DNA of 64,000 nt from Hyphomicrobiales bacterium (GCA_900473795.1 UCMT01000014.1:1-64000), one strand, 5' to 3'; shown: positions 7,852 through 16,478, numbered from the stretch's first letter. Program-made: numbers and translations. The notes: generated by a model not told the origin, from the sequence alone.

Positions 7852-8293
7852 ACGCAATACTCCCGTGATGCGAGACCCCGGTTACTGGATTATGGCCCGT
7901 TCAACCGACCTGCCGTGTCGGAAAATGAAAAAATTCCAGCGATCTTAACAAAATCCTACCGCTGGTAACCTTTCGTTTACGGGCATCGTTAATCATAGGG
8001 ACGATCATTTAAGGGTCAGTAAATGCCGAATGTTAAATTTGATGTTCGGCATAGATTGAGTCGGATGAGTCAGATAGCCGATTTTCTTAATGTGGCGCAT
8101 TAAGGAAGTTATTCTGGATTCACATTGAAAATCAGAGGACTGCAAAAAATATTTAACATTTTCGATTCACCTTGCCAGAGTGAATCAGAATTTGTTAACC
8201 ATTTGCTGGCAGCCTCCAAATCAGGCAACGACTGGATCCGTATCGCGTAAGGGGGCCATCAACGACCTTTCGGCGGCGGAAAAGGGGACAATT
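7852..8293 (+). promoter_or_regulatory. ctrA upstream control region with five GANTC sites
   Basis: GANTC (CcrM methylation) sites occur at 8058-8062, 8067-8071, 8117-8121, 8164-8168 and 8182-8186. The last two form the ends of an inverted repeat GATTCAC (8164-8170) and GTGAATC (8180-8186). A second inverted repeat is ATGCCGAA (8023-8030) with TTCGGCAT (8045-8052). TTAA half-sites are frequent, including TTAACCAT at 8195-8202 and two TTAA spaced by 9 nt (8087-8090 and 8100-8103), a pattern expected for CtrA autoregulation. Confidence 0.7.
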
Positions 8294-8992
8294 ATGCGGG
8301 TTCTACTGATTGAAGACGACAGCGCGACAGCGCAGAGCATCGAACTGATGCTCAAGTCGGAAAGTTTTAACGTTTACACCACCGATCTCGGTGAAGAGGG
8401 CGTCGATCTCGGCAAGCTCTATGACTACGACATCATTCTGCTCGATCTCAACCTGCCGGACATGTCCGGATATGAGGTTTTGAGAACGCTGCGCCTGTCC
8501 AAGGTCAAGACGCCGATCCTCATCCTCTCCGGCATGGCCGGCATCGAGGACAAGGTTCGCGGCCTCGGCTTCGGCGCCGACGACTACATGACCAAGCCGT
8601 TCCACAAGGACGAACTCGTCGCCCGCATTCATGCGATCGTCCGCCGCTCCAAGGGTCATGCGCAGTCGGTCATCTCCACCGGCGAGCTCATCGTCAACCT
8701 CGATGCCAAGACCGTCGAAGTCGGCGGCCAGCGGGTTCACCTGACCGGCAAGGAATACCAGATGCTGGAGCTGCTTTCGCTCCGCAAGGGCACCACCCTC
8801 ACCAAGGAAATGTTCCTCAACCACCTTTATGGCGGCATGGACGAGCCGGAACTGAAGATCATCGACGTCTTCATCTGCAAGCTGCGCAAGAAGCTGGCCA
8901 ATGCCGCCGGCGGCGCGAACTACATCGAGACGGTCTGGGGCCGCGGCTATGTGCTGCGCGAGCCGGACGGCGATTACGCCGAAAGCGCCTGA
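8294..8992 (+). CDS. ctrA: cell-cycle master response regulator CtrA
   Basis: A 232-residue OmpR-type response regulator. The receiver domain (1-120) has the acidic pair D8-D9, phosphoacceptor D51 and the KPFHKDEL region. The winged-helix DNA-binding domain (about 130-225) ends with [16 protein letters not shown]51, the length and the sequence throughout match CtrA of Caulobacter and rhizobia, which is phosphorylated through ChpT and controls replication, division, motility and envelope genes. Start ATG 8294 follows AAAGGGG. An in-frame start at 8180 would add 38 residues absent from the family. A strong terminator follows at 9077. Confidence 0.97.
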   Translation: MRVLLIEDDSATAQSIELMLKSESFNVYTTDLGEEGVDLGKLYDYDIILLDLNLPDMSGYEVLRTLRLSKVKTPILILSGMAGIEDKVRGLGFGADDYMTKPFHKDELVARIHAIVRRSKGHAQSVISTGELIVNLDAKTVEVGGQRVHLTGKEYQMLELLSLRKGTTLTKEMFLNHLYGGMDEPELKIIDVFICKLRKKLANAAGGANYIETVWGRGYVLREPDGDYAESA

Positions 8993-9076
8993 TTTTTCGC
9001 CTGGCCTTCAGCTGGCGGCGCCCGCATTCCGCATATGTGGAGACGCCGCGGTCGATCGTGCCGAAGTGAATGTGGA

Positions 9077-9102
9077 AACCCGCCGGGAATGGCGGGTTTT
9101 TC
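9077..9102 (+). terminator. Rho-independent terminator of ctrA
   Basis: AACCCGCC (9077-9084), loop GGGAAT, GGCGGGTT (9091-9098) and a T run. Confidence 0.85.
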
Positions 9103-9156
9103 CGTTTTTGGACCCGGGATGCATCGAGACGCCGCCCCAACCGCCAAACACGCACA

Positions 9157-9186
9157 TAAAAAAAGCCGCGACCCGAGGCAGCGGCT
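9157..9186 (-). terminator. terminator of the receiver-domain gene
   Basis: On the minus strand AGCCGC (9186-9181) and GCGGCT (9169-9164) form a stem followed by a run of T. It lies 30 nt after the stop of the 9217-9579 gene. Confidence 0.75.
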
Positions 9187-9216
9187 TCATCTGGCGGATA
9201 GGGGAATAGATTTTGC

Positions 9217-9579
9217 TCAGGCGGCGACCGACGGGCTGCCGAAAACGCTGGTCAGGATCTTGCGATCGAACGGCTTCAGAAGGAAGTCGTCGGCACCGGC
9301 CCGCTTGCCGGCCATCATCTTCTTCAGGTCGGCTTCGACGACGCAATAATAGATGCGCACGGTCTTGCCGTTGGGCAGATTACGGATATTGGCAATGAGG
9401 TCCAACGCGCCATCAAGAGCTGCATCGACAATGATGATATTCGGCAATTCCGCTTCGCAACGCACGAGTGCTTCAAGGCCGTTGGCGGCCTCGGACACCA
9501 GGAAATTCAAGCCGGAGAGAATGCGCTTTCCAACCTTGCGTACGACGTCAGAATCATCGGCAATCATTAACCGTTGCAT
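9217..9579 (-). CDS. stand-alone receiver-domain protein next to chpT (atypical)
   Basis: A 120-residue single receiver domain. The acidic pocket D8-D9, phosphoacceptor candidate D52 (IIIVDAALDG) and K102 (FLLKPFD) are present. The usual Met-Pro after the aspartate is missing. The switch Ser/Thr at the end of beta-4 is replaced in IYYCVVEAD. It is co-directional with chpT (113-nt gap) and could accept phosphate from ChpT or modulate it. Caulobacter uses single-domain receivers (DivK, CpdR) in this pathway, but the sequence is not clearly either one. Confidence 0.82.
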   Translation of the reverse strand: MQRLMIADDSDVVRKVGKRILSGLNFLVSEAANGLEALVRCEAELPNIIIVDAALDGALDLIANIRNLPNGKTVRIYYCVVEADLKKMMAGKRAGADDFLLKPFDRKILTSVFGSPSVAA

Positions 9580-9692
9580 CTCTAGCTCCTTCTTTATACT
9601 TATGCGGGAGTCATTCCCTCACAACAACCGTATGCGGGTTTGGCAAAGATTCTGTTACCGCGGCAGCTAAAAAGAGATTTATTTCGGATCGC

Positions 9693-10340
9693 TCAGGCTT
9701 CGGTCACCCTGGCGGAAAAGACGATCTCCTCCGGCGTCGAATCGACCGCGATCTCCATGCCGGCCTCCTCGGCAAGCAGGACCGTGTAATAGGGCTGGAT
9801 CGTGTGTGCATCGACCGCTTCCTCGAGGGTGCCGGACAGAAGCTCGATCAGTCTCGGCGGCACGCGCATCATCCGGCCTTTGGCGATCAGCTTGAAGACC
9901 GCGTCATATTCAGGGTTTTCCAGCACGACCTCGATCGAGCCACCGCGCGGAATGGCGCCATAGGCGATGAGGAAAAGATTGAGCAGCAGCTTCACCCGGT
10001 TCTTGGCGATGATCACACGCGGGCCAGTCCAGGTGACTTCGGTCTTTTTTTCGACGGAGGCGAAATCCTTCGCCGCCTTCTCGGCCTCGCCGGTATCGAT
10101 CGAGGCGCCAACCGAACCGGAAGCGCCAAAGGCGAGCCGCGCGAACTTCAGCCGGACGGAGGCATTGAGCGCGCTGGTGCGGATCAAGTCCATGGCATCG
10201 GCATCCGCCCCGCCCTCGTCCAGGAGCTCGAGACCGTTGTTGATGGCGCCGACAGGAGAAATGATGTCATGGCAGACGCGGCTGCACAGAAGCGCTGCGA
10301 GATCGGGACCGGTCAAGGTCAGGTTCGGGTTCTTTCCCAT
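9693..10340 (-). CDS. chpT: histidine phosphotransferase ChpT
   Basis: A 215-residue protein that looks like a dimeric histidine-kinase core without sensor. The DHp helix carries H24 in SRVCHDIISPVGAINNGLEL. The C-terminal part (about 90-215) is a degenerate ATPase-like domain (VIIAKNRVKLLLNLFLIA) lacking an N/G1/G2 catalytic set. ChpT relays phosphate from the CckA receiver to CtrA and CpdR. Placement next to ctrA and an eipA homologue mirrors Brucella. It shares a 276-bp upstream region with the divergent eipA gene. Confidence 0.93.
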   Translation of the reverse strand: MGKNPNLTLTGPDLAALLCSRVCHDIISPVGAINNGLELLDEGGADADAMDLIRTSALNASVRLKFARLAFGASGSVGASIDTGEAEKAAKDFASVEKKTEVTWTGPRVIIAKNRVKLLLNLFLIAYGAIPRGGSIEVVLENPEYDAVFKLIAKGRMMRVPPRLIELLSGTLEEAVDAHTIQPYYTVLLAEEAGMEIAVDSTPEEIVFSARVTEA

Positions 10341-10486
10341 ATCGTTTCCTCAATAGCCGTCTTTCGGCTTCCGGCTCATAAGCGTGGTCTGGCGGCTTGC
10401 GCGATGCTTTGCCCAGCACCGTGTAGCCCGCGAAGATTGCGCGGACATAGCGTCAAGGGCGAAGATCATAAAGACACCACATTTGG

Positions 10487-10501
10487 TAAACCGATTGTTA
10501 A
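10487..10501 (+). promoter_or_regulatory. CtrA-like box between chpT and eipA
   Basis: TAAA, 7 nt (CCGATTG), TTAA: one mismatch from TTAA-N7-TTAA. It lies 115 nt before the eipA-type start and 147 nt from the chpT start. In Brucella, eipA expression is directly activated by CtrA, so a site here is expected. Confidence 0.5.
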
Positions 10502-10616
10502 GATCATCGGTTCAAATTGCTGACAATCAGCCCGGACCCGCGACAAGGCGGAACGGGGCAAGACAACGGCCCGCGAATGAACGCGCGTGGCCGCTCCCGG
10601 ATTTACGGAGAAAACT

Positions 10617-11207
10617 ATGCAGCGGATCGCCAATGCCGTGAAAACCACCCTCCTCCGCACGCTCGTGACGCTGATGGCTGCTTTCAGCCTTGCGTCCGCT
10701 TCGCATGCGCAGAGTGCCAACGGCAACCAGTACAGCATGCAGGAAATCGTCGACGCCGGTCACGGCTTCTTCGGATCGACATCCGGCGGCCTTGCCAAGG
10801 TGGTCGAGAACGCATTTTCCAAATACGGCCTGCCGAACGGCTACATCCTTGGCCAGGAAGGCTCCGGCGCTTTCGTGGCCGGCCTCACCTATGGCGAAGG
10901 CGACCTCTACACAAAGAACGCGGGGCAGCACAACGTGTTCTGGCAGGGTCCGTCGCTCGGCATCGATTGGGGCGGCCAGGGCAGCCGTGCGATGATGCTG
11001 GTCTACAACCTTCCAGCCGTCCCCTCGCTCTACAAGCGCTTCGGCGGCGTCTCCGGCTCGGCCTATGTGGTCGCGGGCGTCGGCATGACCGTGCTGACCG
11101 ATGACAATATCGTGCTGGTGCCGATCCGCACCGGCATCGGCGCGCGGCTCGGCATCAATGTCGGCTATTTGAAGCTCACCGAGCAGCCGACGTGGAACCC
11201 CTTCTGA
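10617..11207 (+). CDS. eipA: EipA-like periplasmic envelope-integrity protein (DUF1134)
   Basis: A 196-residue protein. The signal peptide runs to SHAQ at about residue 32. The rest is a DUF1134 domain with GHGFFGSTSGGLAKVVENAF and FWQGPSLGIDWGGQGSRAMM. In Brucella the DUF1134 protein EipA is a periplasmic beta-rich protein needed for envelope stress resistance, and it is encoded beside chpT and ctrA, as here. Start ATG 10617 follows GGAG; an upstream in-frame start at 10587 has no ribosome site. A hairpin at 11244-11275 follows the gene without a T run. Confidence 0.88.
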   Translation: MQRIANAVKTTLLRTLVTLMAAFSLASASHAQSANGNQYSMQEIVDAGHGFFGSTSGGLAKVVENAFSKYGLPNGYILGQEGSGAFVAGLTYGEGDLYTKNAGQHNVFWQGPSLGIDWGGQGSRAMMLVYNLPAVPSLYKRFGGVSGSAYVVAGVGMTVLTDDNIVLVPIRTGIGARLGINVGYLKLTEQPTWNPF

Positions 11208-11363
11208 GGTAAAAGCGTGGCTATTGTTTCCATCACTTGTTCAGCGGACGCGTCTTGCAAAAAAGGCGCGTCCGCGAATACTTGAAGTGATAGTGTCGTT
11301 AGGCTTACGAACCTCCTGAGACGAAAACCATTGCCGTGTGCTTCGAATTGAAATGGCCAGCCC

Positions 11364-12527
11364 TTGATTGAATTCGCACTCCTGTTTGCGCTCGGTTTCC
11401 TGACGGCGGCTATTCTCGGCCTTCTGGCTGCCCCCGCCGTTTACAAACGTATCGTCCGCTTCGCCGAAGATCGGCTGAAGGCGACGATGCCGCTGTCTCC
11501 ACAGGAAGTGCGGGCACAGAAGGATGCGGCCCGCGCCGGCTATGCCGCGGAAAACGCCCGCACCAGCCAAGTCCTCAAGCGCGAGCGCGACAAGACGGTC
11601 ACGCTGATGCTGCAGAATGATGCCGTGCTGAAAGACGCCCAGCGCCTCGCCGGCGAGAATGCAGATATGCACACACAGATCGCCGACATGAATGTCGAAG
11701 CTGCCGACCTGCGTTCCACCGCCCGCCAACTGGAGCAGACGATCGAGCGGCTGAAAGCCAGTTTGGCGGACGTCGAGCGCGACAACGTCAAGAAGAACAC
11801 CGACATCAAGACTTTGCATCGTCGACTGGACCACTTCAACGCCGATCTCGACAACCTGAAGATCGACGCCGTTACCTCCGATACGGAGGCGGAAAACCTG
11901 AAAAGCCGCATTGCCGGGTTGAGGGATGAGCGTGATAGCCTGCGCAACGAACTGAGAGCGGAAAGCGCCAAGGCGCGCGAATTGGAAGCCCGCCTTGCCC
12001 GCGACGAAACCCGCATCCGCCAATCCGAAGCTAAGCTTGCAAGGGCAATCGCTGCCAATGCGGACAAGGATAGCTCGCTCGAGCGCCGTGGAGCGGAAAT
12101 CGAGCGGTTGAAGGCAAAGATCAGGGATGCCGGCGCTGCCGGCCTGGCGATGCCCGTGCGGAAAGACAGAAAGCCTTTGGCAGAAGTCTCCGCGGTTGAC
12201 GGTCTGCCCGTCAACGTGACGGCTACAGCCGACCAATCCCGCCCGACAAGTGTCGCGATCGATCTGGCTGTGCCTGCCGACGACGCCCGCAACCGTGCGG
12301 CTGCCCTGTCGGAGCGGCTGATCAATTCAAAAACGGCGTCTCACGACGACGCCCTGCGGGAAGAAATTGCCGATATCGCAGCGACCATGGTGGTGTTGAC
12401 GACGGCAAAGGAAGGCCCGGCATCGCCGATACCGGCCCTTCTCAACCCCGCAGGCGTGCAGAATGGGGGAAGCGGAAAAAGCCTCGCCCGCCGCGTCAAG
12501 AACATGCTGCCGCCGGAGCAGCCATAA
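11364..12527 (+). CDS. membrane-anchored coiled-coil protein, unknown function
   Basis: About 387 residues, apparently starting at a TTG codon (11364), because no in-frame ATG precedes the hydrophobic segment. Residues 3-26 are one membrane helix (FALLFALGFLTAAILGLLAA). Residues 45-260 are a long charged coiled coil rich in Arg/Glu/Lys heptads, and the tail is low-complexity and polar. The pattern suits a protein that projects from the inner membrane as a rod. No named family is recognised, and the start is the least certain part. Confidence 0.75.
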   Translation: MIEFALLFALGFLTAAILGLLAAPAVYKRIVRFAEDRLKATMPLSPQEVRAQKDAARAGYAAENARTSQVLKRERDKTVTLMLQNDAVLKDAQRLAGENADMHTQIADMNVEAADLRSTARQLEQTIERLKASLADVERDNVKKNTDIKTLHRRLDHFNADLDNLKIDAVTSDTEAENLKSRIAGLRDERDSLRNELRAESAKARELEARLARDETRIRQSEAKLARAIAANADKDSSLERRGAEIERLKAKIRDAGAAGLAMPVRKDRKPLAEVSAVDGLPVNVTATADQSRPTSVAIDLAVPADDARNRAAALSERLINSKTASHDDALREEIADIAATMVVLTTAKEGPASPIPALLNPAGVQNGGSGKSLARRVKNMLPPEQP

Positions 12528-12533
12528 ACGCCG

Positions 12534-13361
12534 TCAAATAAACCCGTTGATCATCGCGACCTGGTGCAGCGCAATGCCGGTCGCCGTCGCGACGTTGAGG
12601 CTGTCGAGACCAGGTCGTTGACGAATGCGGGCCGTGCGGATCGAGGACAGGATATGCTGCGGCAGCCCCTCGCCTTCCGTACCCACCAGAAGCGCGGTGC
12701 GCGGCGACGGCGCGATGTCGCGCAGATCGGTTTGCCCGCGCGGCGACAGTCCCCAGATCGAAAACCCCTCCGCCTGCAGTCTCGACACAAGCGCGGTAAC
12801 CGAGCCTTCACGGGCAAAGGGCACCGTCAGGACCGAACCGACGGACACGCGGATCGCCTTGCGGTACATGGGATCGCAGCTGGTTTCGTCCATCAGCACC
12901 GCATCGGCACCGAATGCCGCGGCATTGCGGAACATCGACCCCATATTGTCGTGATTGGAGATGCCGCAGGCGGCCAGCACCAGGCTTTTCGCGGGTAGAC
13001 CGCCGACCAGGGCATCCATTCGGGGTGCCTGATCACGCCGCCCGAGCGCCATCACACCGCGATGCATGTTGAACCCTGCAATGGCATCGAACACCGAGGC
13101 ATCGGCGACATAAACGGGAATGTCGGCCGGAAATTCAGCGAGAACATCGCCGAGACCGCTGACCCGGTTTTCGAGCAGCAGGATTGCCTCGGCCTCAACA
13201 CCCCGGCCCGCCCGATGCGCGGCGGCAAGCATGCGCAGCACGACGGTCCCCTCGGCGATGAACCGGCCCTGCCGCCCGGTCAGATCCTTTTCCTTGATCG
13301 ATACAAAGCCGGCGATGCGCGGATCAGCCGGATCGTCGATACGGACGGGGGCGTTCGTCAC
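12534..13361 (-). CDS. TrmH/SpoU family RNA 2'-O-methyltransferase
   Basis: 275 residues. The SPOUT knot motifs are present in order: SNHDNMGSMFRNAAAFGA (motif 1), LLVGTEGEGLP (motif 2) and LDSLNVATATGIALHQ (motif 3). The N-terminal 100 residues form a substrate-binding extension (KDLTGRQGRFIAEGTVVLRM). It uses SAM to methylate ribose in rRNA or tRNA; the exact nucleotide cannot be assigned. It is 13 nt downstream of the small membrane-protein gene on the same strand, probably an operon. Confidence 0.9.
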   Translation of the reverse strand: MTNAPVRIDDPADPRIAGFVSIKEKDLTGRQGRFIAEGTVVLRMLAAAHRAGRGVEAEAILLLENRVSGLGDVLAEFPADIPVYVADASVFDAIAGFNMHRGVMALGRRDQAPRMDALVGGLPAKSLVLAACGISNHDNMGSMFRNAAAFGADAVLMDETSCDPMYRKAIRVSVGSVLTVPFAREGSVTALVSRLQAEGFSIWGLSPRGQTDLRDIAPSPRTALLVGTEGEGLPQHILSSIRTARIRQRPGLDSLNVATATGIALHQVAMINGFI

Positions 13362-13374
13362 GAGCCTGCCCCGC

Positions 13375-13758
13375 TCAGTTCGGCTTGACGGTCACATCCG
13401 CGACGATGCGGCCGGCCGCGATATCGAAAATGATCGCCTTGCGATCTCCACCGCCGACAGCGCCGTAGAACAGGATCTGGCCGCCCGACAGGGCAACATC
13501 CGAAACCTCGAACCCGGCCGGCAGGGCGGCAACCGCAGTCCGCGGCGCATCACTCGGAACTGAAACGGCGGCCGTTTGCGGGGCATCCTGGTCGCTCAGC
13601 CGCGTTAGCTTGTAGACAATCGCGCCAAGCACGACCATAAGCATCACCAACATGACACCGGCCGAGACAAGCTGCAGGCGGATCATCTTGCGGCGGACGT
13701 TCTCCATCACCGGATCGAGCGGCTTTTCTTCCTGTTCGTCTGGTTTCTGAATAGACAT
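13375..13758 (-). CDS. single-pass membrane protein, unknown function
   Basis: 127 residues (MSIQKPDEQEEKPLDPVMEN...). An acidic cytoplasmic head precedes a membrane helix at about 28-52 (VSAGVMLVMLMVVLGAIVYK). A C-terminal soluble domain ends KAIIFDIAAGRIVADVTVKPN and is probably periplasmic. A longer reading frame upstream is the shadow of the divergent pseudouridine synthase gene. It is likely co-transcribed with the methyltransferase. No recognised family. Confidence 0.72.
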   Translation of the reverse strand: MSIQKPDEQEEKPLDPVMENVRRKMIRLQLVSAGVMLVMLMVVLGAIVYKLTRLSDQDAPQTAAVSVPSDAPRTAVAALPAGFEVSDVALSGGQILFYGAVGGGDRKAIIFDIAAGRIVADVTVKPN

Positions 13759-13789
13759 GGCTGGCCTTACCTGCGGAATGGAACGAAGA

Positions 13790-14812
13790 ATGAGCGATCC
13801 CTTTAAACAAGCCCCGGCGATTAGGAAAGTCCTGACCGCAAATGAGGTTGCAAGCGGCCGCATGGACGCTTTCCTGACCGAGGCGCTGGCCGGCGAGTTT
13901 TCCCGCAACCGTATCAAGAGCCTGATCGAGCAGGGCGAGGTCACCGTCAACGGTAAGACCGTGACGGAAGCGAAGAAGAAGGTGCAGCCGGGAGACGTCT
14001 TCGAGATCGGCCTGCCGGAACCGGAAGATCCCGAACCCAAGGGCGAAGATATCCCGCTCGACGTGCTCTACGAAGATGACGACCTGATCGTGCTGGTCAA
14101 GCCGCCAGGCCTGGTCGTTCATCCCGGCGCCGGCAACTGGACCGGGACGCTGGTCAATGCGCTGATCCATCATTGCGGCGACAGCCTGTCGGGCATCGGC
14201 GGCGTCAAGCGCCCCGGCATCGTCCATCGCCTCGACAAGGATACCAGCGGCGTCATGGTCGTCGCCAAAAACGATGTGGCACACCGGCATCTCTCCGACC
14301 AGTTTGCCGACCACGGCCGCACCGGCCCACTGGAACGCGCCTACATGGCCGTCGTCTGGGGGCGTCCGCGCGGCCTGAAGGGAACGATCGATGCACCGCT
14401 CGGCCGCGCCGGCGACCGCGTCAAGCGTGCCGTCAAGCAGGAAGGCACGGATGATGCGCGCGAGGCGATCACCAATTACGAGGTCGTCGAGCGCTACCAC
14501 GAAAAGCCCGATGCGACGGCGCTCGCTTCGATGGTCGAATGCCATCTCGAAACCGGCCGCACGCACCAGATCCGCGTGCACATGGCCCATATCGGCCATC
14601 CGCTGATCGGCGACCAGGATTACGGCGCGGCGTTCAAGACCAAGGCCAATCTGCTGCCGGATGCAGCAAAAGCCGTCGTCAACCGCTTCCCCCGCCAGGC
14701 GCTGCACGCCTTCATGCTGGCCTTCGAGCATCCGACGACCGGCGAAACCATGCATTTCGAATCGCCGGTTCCCGACGATATGCGGGAACTGGTCGAGGCA
14801 CTGCGCGGTTGA
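13790..14812 (+). CDS. RluA/RluD family pseudouridine synthase
   Basis: 340 residues. An S4 RNA-binding domain (about 11-75) is followed by the RluA catalytic domain with HRLDKDTSG at 146-154 and nucleophile D149. Substrate motifs are ETGRTHQIRVHMAHIGHPL and DQDYG. It isomerises uridine to pseudouridine in large-subunit rRNA, RluD being the closest functional type (helix 69), although the RluC and RluA subtypes are not excluded. Starts at 13790 and 13778 are both possible. It is divergent from the small membrane protein gene 31 nt away. Confidence 0.92.
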   Translation: MSDPFKQAPAIRKVLTANEVASGRMDAFLTEALAGEFSRNRIKSLIEQGEVTVNGKTVTEAKKKVQPGDVFEIGLPEPEDPEPKGEDIPLDVLYEDDDLIVLVKPPGLVVHPGAGNWTGTLVNALIHHCGDSLSGIGGVKRPGIVHRLDKDTSGVMVVAKNDVAHRHLSDQFADHGRTGPLERAYMAVVWGRPRGLKGTIDAPLGRAGDRVKRAVKQEGTDDAREAITNYEVVERYHEKPDATALASMVECHLETGRTHQIRVHMAHIGHPLIGDQDYGAAFKTKANLLPDAAKAVVNRFPRQALHAFMLAFEHPTTGETMHFESPVPDDMRELVEALRG

Positions 14813-14972
14813 AGCAAGGCGTGGCGGACACAGCCGATCTCGCCGGAGCGAACCGGAGAACACGATCGAAACTACCGGTGGTGGCGCACAGCCTGATTGA
14901 AGGTCAACGTCCAGAAACATGCATCCTTTTGCGGCTTGGCGCGTTTTACGAACCTGTAAAAAGGAGAAAACC

Positions 14973-15230
14973 ATGTTCGATGCTAGTCAAATCAAGGAAC
15001 ACGCCGAGATCATCAGCGCGGACGGCCTGCACATCGGTACCGTGGATCGCGTCGAAGGAAATCGGATAAAGCTCACAAAGAAGGACAGCGGCGCGGGTCA
15101 CGAAGACCATCACCACTTCATCGATATCAACCTTGTCGAAAGCGTCGACGACAACCGCGTTCGCCTGACTGCAAGAAGCGCAGATGCGCTCTCCTCGGAG
15201 GAAGAAGAAAGCGGCTCTTCGGTTCACTAA
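14973..15230 (+). CDS. DUF2171 domain protein
   Basis: 85 residues starting MFDASQIKEHAEIISADGLH, with GTVDRVEGNRIKLTKKDSG and HHHFIDINLVESVD. This is the PRC-barrel-like DUF2171 pattern, with an acidic serine-rich tail. AAGGAG lies seven bases before the ATG. Such proteins are common, small and often stress-linked in Rhizobiales, but have no defined biochemical role. It lies between the pseudouridine synthase gene and rpoH as a separate unit. Confidence 0.82.
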   Translation: MFDASQIKEHAEIISADGLHIGTVDRVEGNRIKLTKKDSGAGHEDHHHFIDINLVESVDDNRVRLTARSADALSSEEEESGSSVH

Positions 15231-15496
15231 AAAGGAATGCTGTTAATCCCGCTTTACGCGGGACGGGCCGGCCAAAAGGGTGGATTTGTGCAATTCCGCC
15301 CTTGATATCTCGCCGGAGAACACGATTTACATGTGGTAACCCGCATGGAGCATTCGCTTCTCCGGCTTCACGTCCGCGTGAAACCGGAGTCCTTGAATCA
15401 TGCTTTCGCCGCACTTATCTATGAGCATGTGGGGTCGGACAGACCCACAAGCCCGGCTTGCCAGAAGGAGGCCGGAACGCGAAAGGGGGGTGCATC

Positions 15497-16402
15497 ATGG
15501 CCCGCAGTACGTTACCGTCCATTACCGCCGGAGAAGGCGGTCTCAATCGTTACCTCGATGAAATCCGCAAATTTCCCATGCTCGAGCCGCAGGAAGAGTA
15601 CATGCTCGCCAAGCGGTACCAGGAGCATGACGACCGCAAGGCGGCCCATCAGCTCGTGACCAGCCATCTGCGCCTCGTGGCGAAGATCGCCATGGGCTAT
15701 CGCGGCTATGGCCTGCCGATCGGCGAAGTCGTTTCCGAAGGCAATGTCGGCCTTATGCAGGCCGTCAAGAAGTTCGATCCGGAACGCGGCTTCCGCCTCG
15801 CAACCTACGCCATGTGGTGGATCAAGGCCTCGATCCAGGAATATATCCTGCGCTCGTGGTCGCTCGTCAAAATGGGTACGACCGCCAATCAGAAGCGGCT
15901 GTTCTTCAACCTGCGACGCCTCAAGGGCAAGATCCAGGCCCTCGACGAGGGTGATCTGAAGCCCGAGCAGGTCACGCAGATCGCCACGACGCTGAACGTA
16001 TCTGAGGCCGAAGTCGTCTCGATGAACCAGCGCCTCTCCGGCGATGCGTCGCTCAACGCGCCGATCAAGGCCGGGGAAGGCGAGTCCGGCCAATGGCAGG
16101 ACTGGCTGGTCGATGACCACGACACACAGGAAGAAATGCTCATCGAGCAGGACGAGCTGGAAAACCGCCGCAGCTTGCTGTCGGGCGCCATGAAGGTGCT
16201 GAACGATCGCGAGCGCCGTATCTTCGAGGCTCGCCGCCTGACCGAAGAGCCTGTCACGCTCGAAGACCTGTCGACGGAATTCGACATCAGTCGCGAGCGC
16301 GTTCGACAAATCGAGGTCCGCGCCTTCGAAAAGGTTCAGGACGCCGTCCGCAAGGCCGCGCTCGACCGGCAGAATGCCCTTCGCGTCGTCGAAGGCGCCT
16401 GA
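15497..16402 (+). CDS. rpoH: RNA polymerase sigma-32 factor RpoH
   Basis: 301 residues. Region 2 holds RLVAKIAMGYRGYGLPIGEV and FRLATYAMWWIKASIQEYI. The RpoH box is the variant QKRLFFNLRRLK. Region 4 contains the HTH LEDLSTEFDISRERVRQIEV. It directs transcription of heat-shock chaperones and proteases. Rhizobia often have two rpoH genes; this resembles the main rpoH1. ATG 15497 is 9 nt after a GGGGGG stretch. A strong bidirectional terminator follows at 16421. Confidence 0.96.
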   Translation: MARSTLPSITAGEGGLNRYLDEIRKFPMLEPQEEYMLAKRYQEHDDRKAAHQLVTSHLRLVAKIAMGYRGYGLPIGEVVSEGNVGLMQAVKKFDPERGFRLATYAMWWIKASIQEYILRSWSLVKMGTTANQKRLFFNLRRLKGKIQALDEGDLKPEQVTQIATTLNVSEAEVVSMNQRLSGDASLNAPIKAGEGESGQWQDWLVDDHDTQEEMLIEQDELENRRSLLSGAMKVLNDRERRIFEARRLTEEPVTLEDLSTEFDISRERVRQIEVRAFEKVQDAVRKAALDRQNALRVVEGA

Positions 16403-16420
16403 TCGGATCGACGTCTCAAC

Positions 16421-16456
16421 AAAAAACCCGGCTGGATCATTCCAGCCGGGTTTTTT
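16421..16456. terminator. bidirectional terminator between rpoH and the 16479 gene
   Basis: A perfect 16-bp stem (16421-16436 with 16441-16456) and tetraloop TCAT. A runs and T runs flank both sides, serving the two convergent genes. Confidence 0.92.
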
Positions 16457-16478
16457 CGTTCAGGCTGCGCCTGCCAGA

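Noticed and set aside
11244-11275. Nine-base inverted repeat after eipA
   Set aside because: The stem is perfect but no T run follows, so a terminator was not called.
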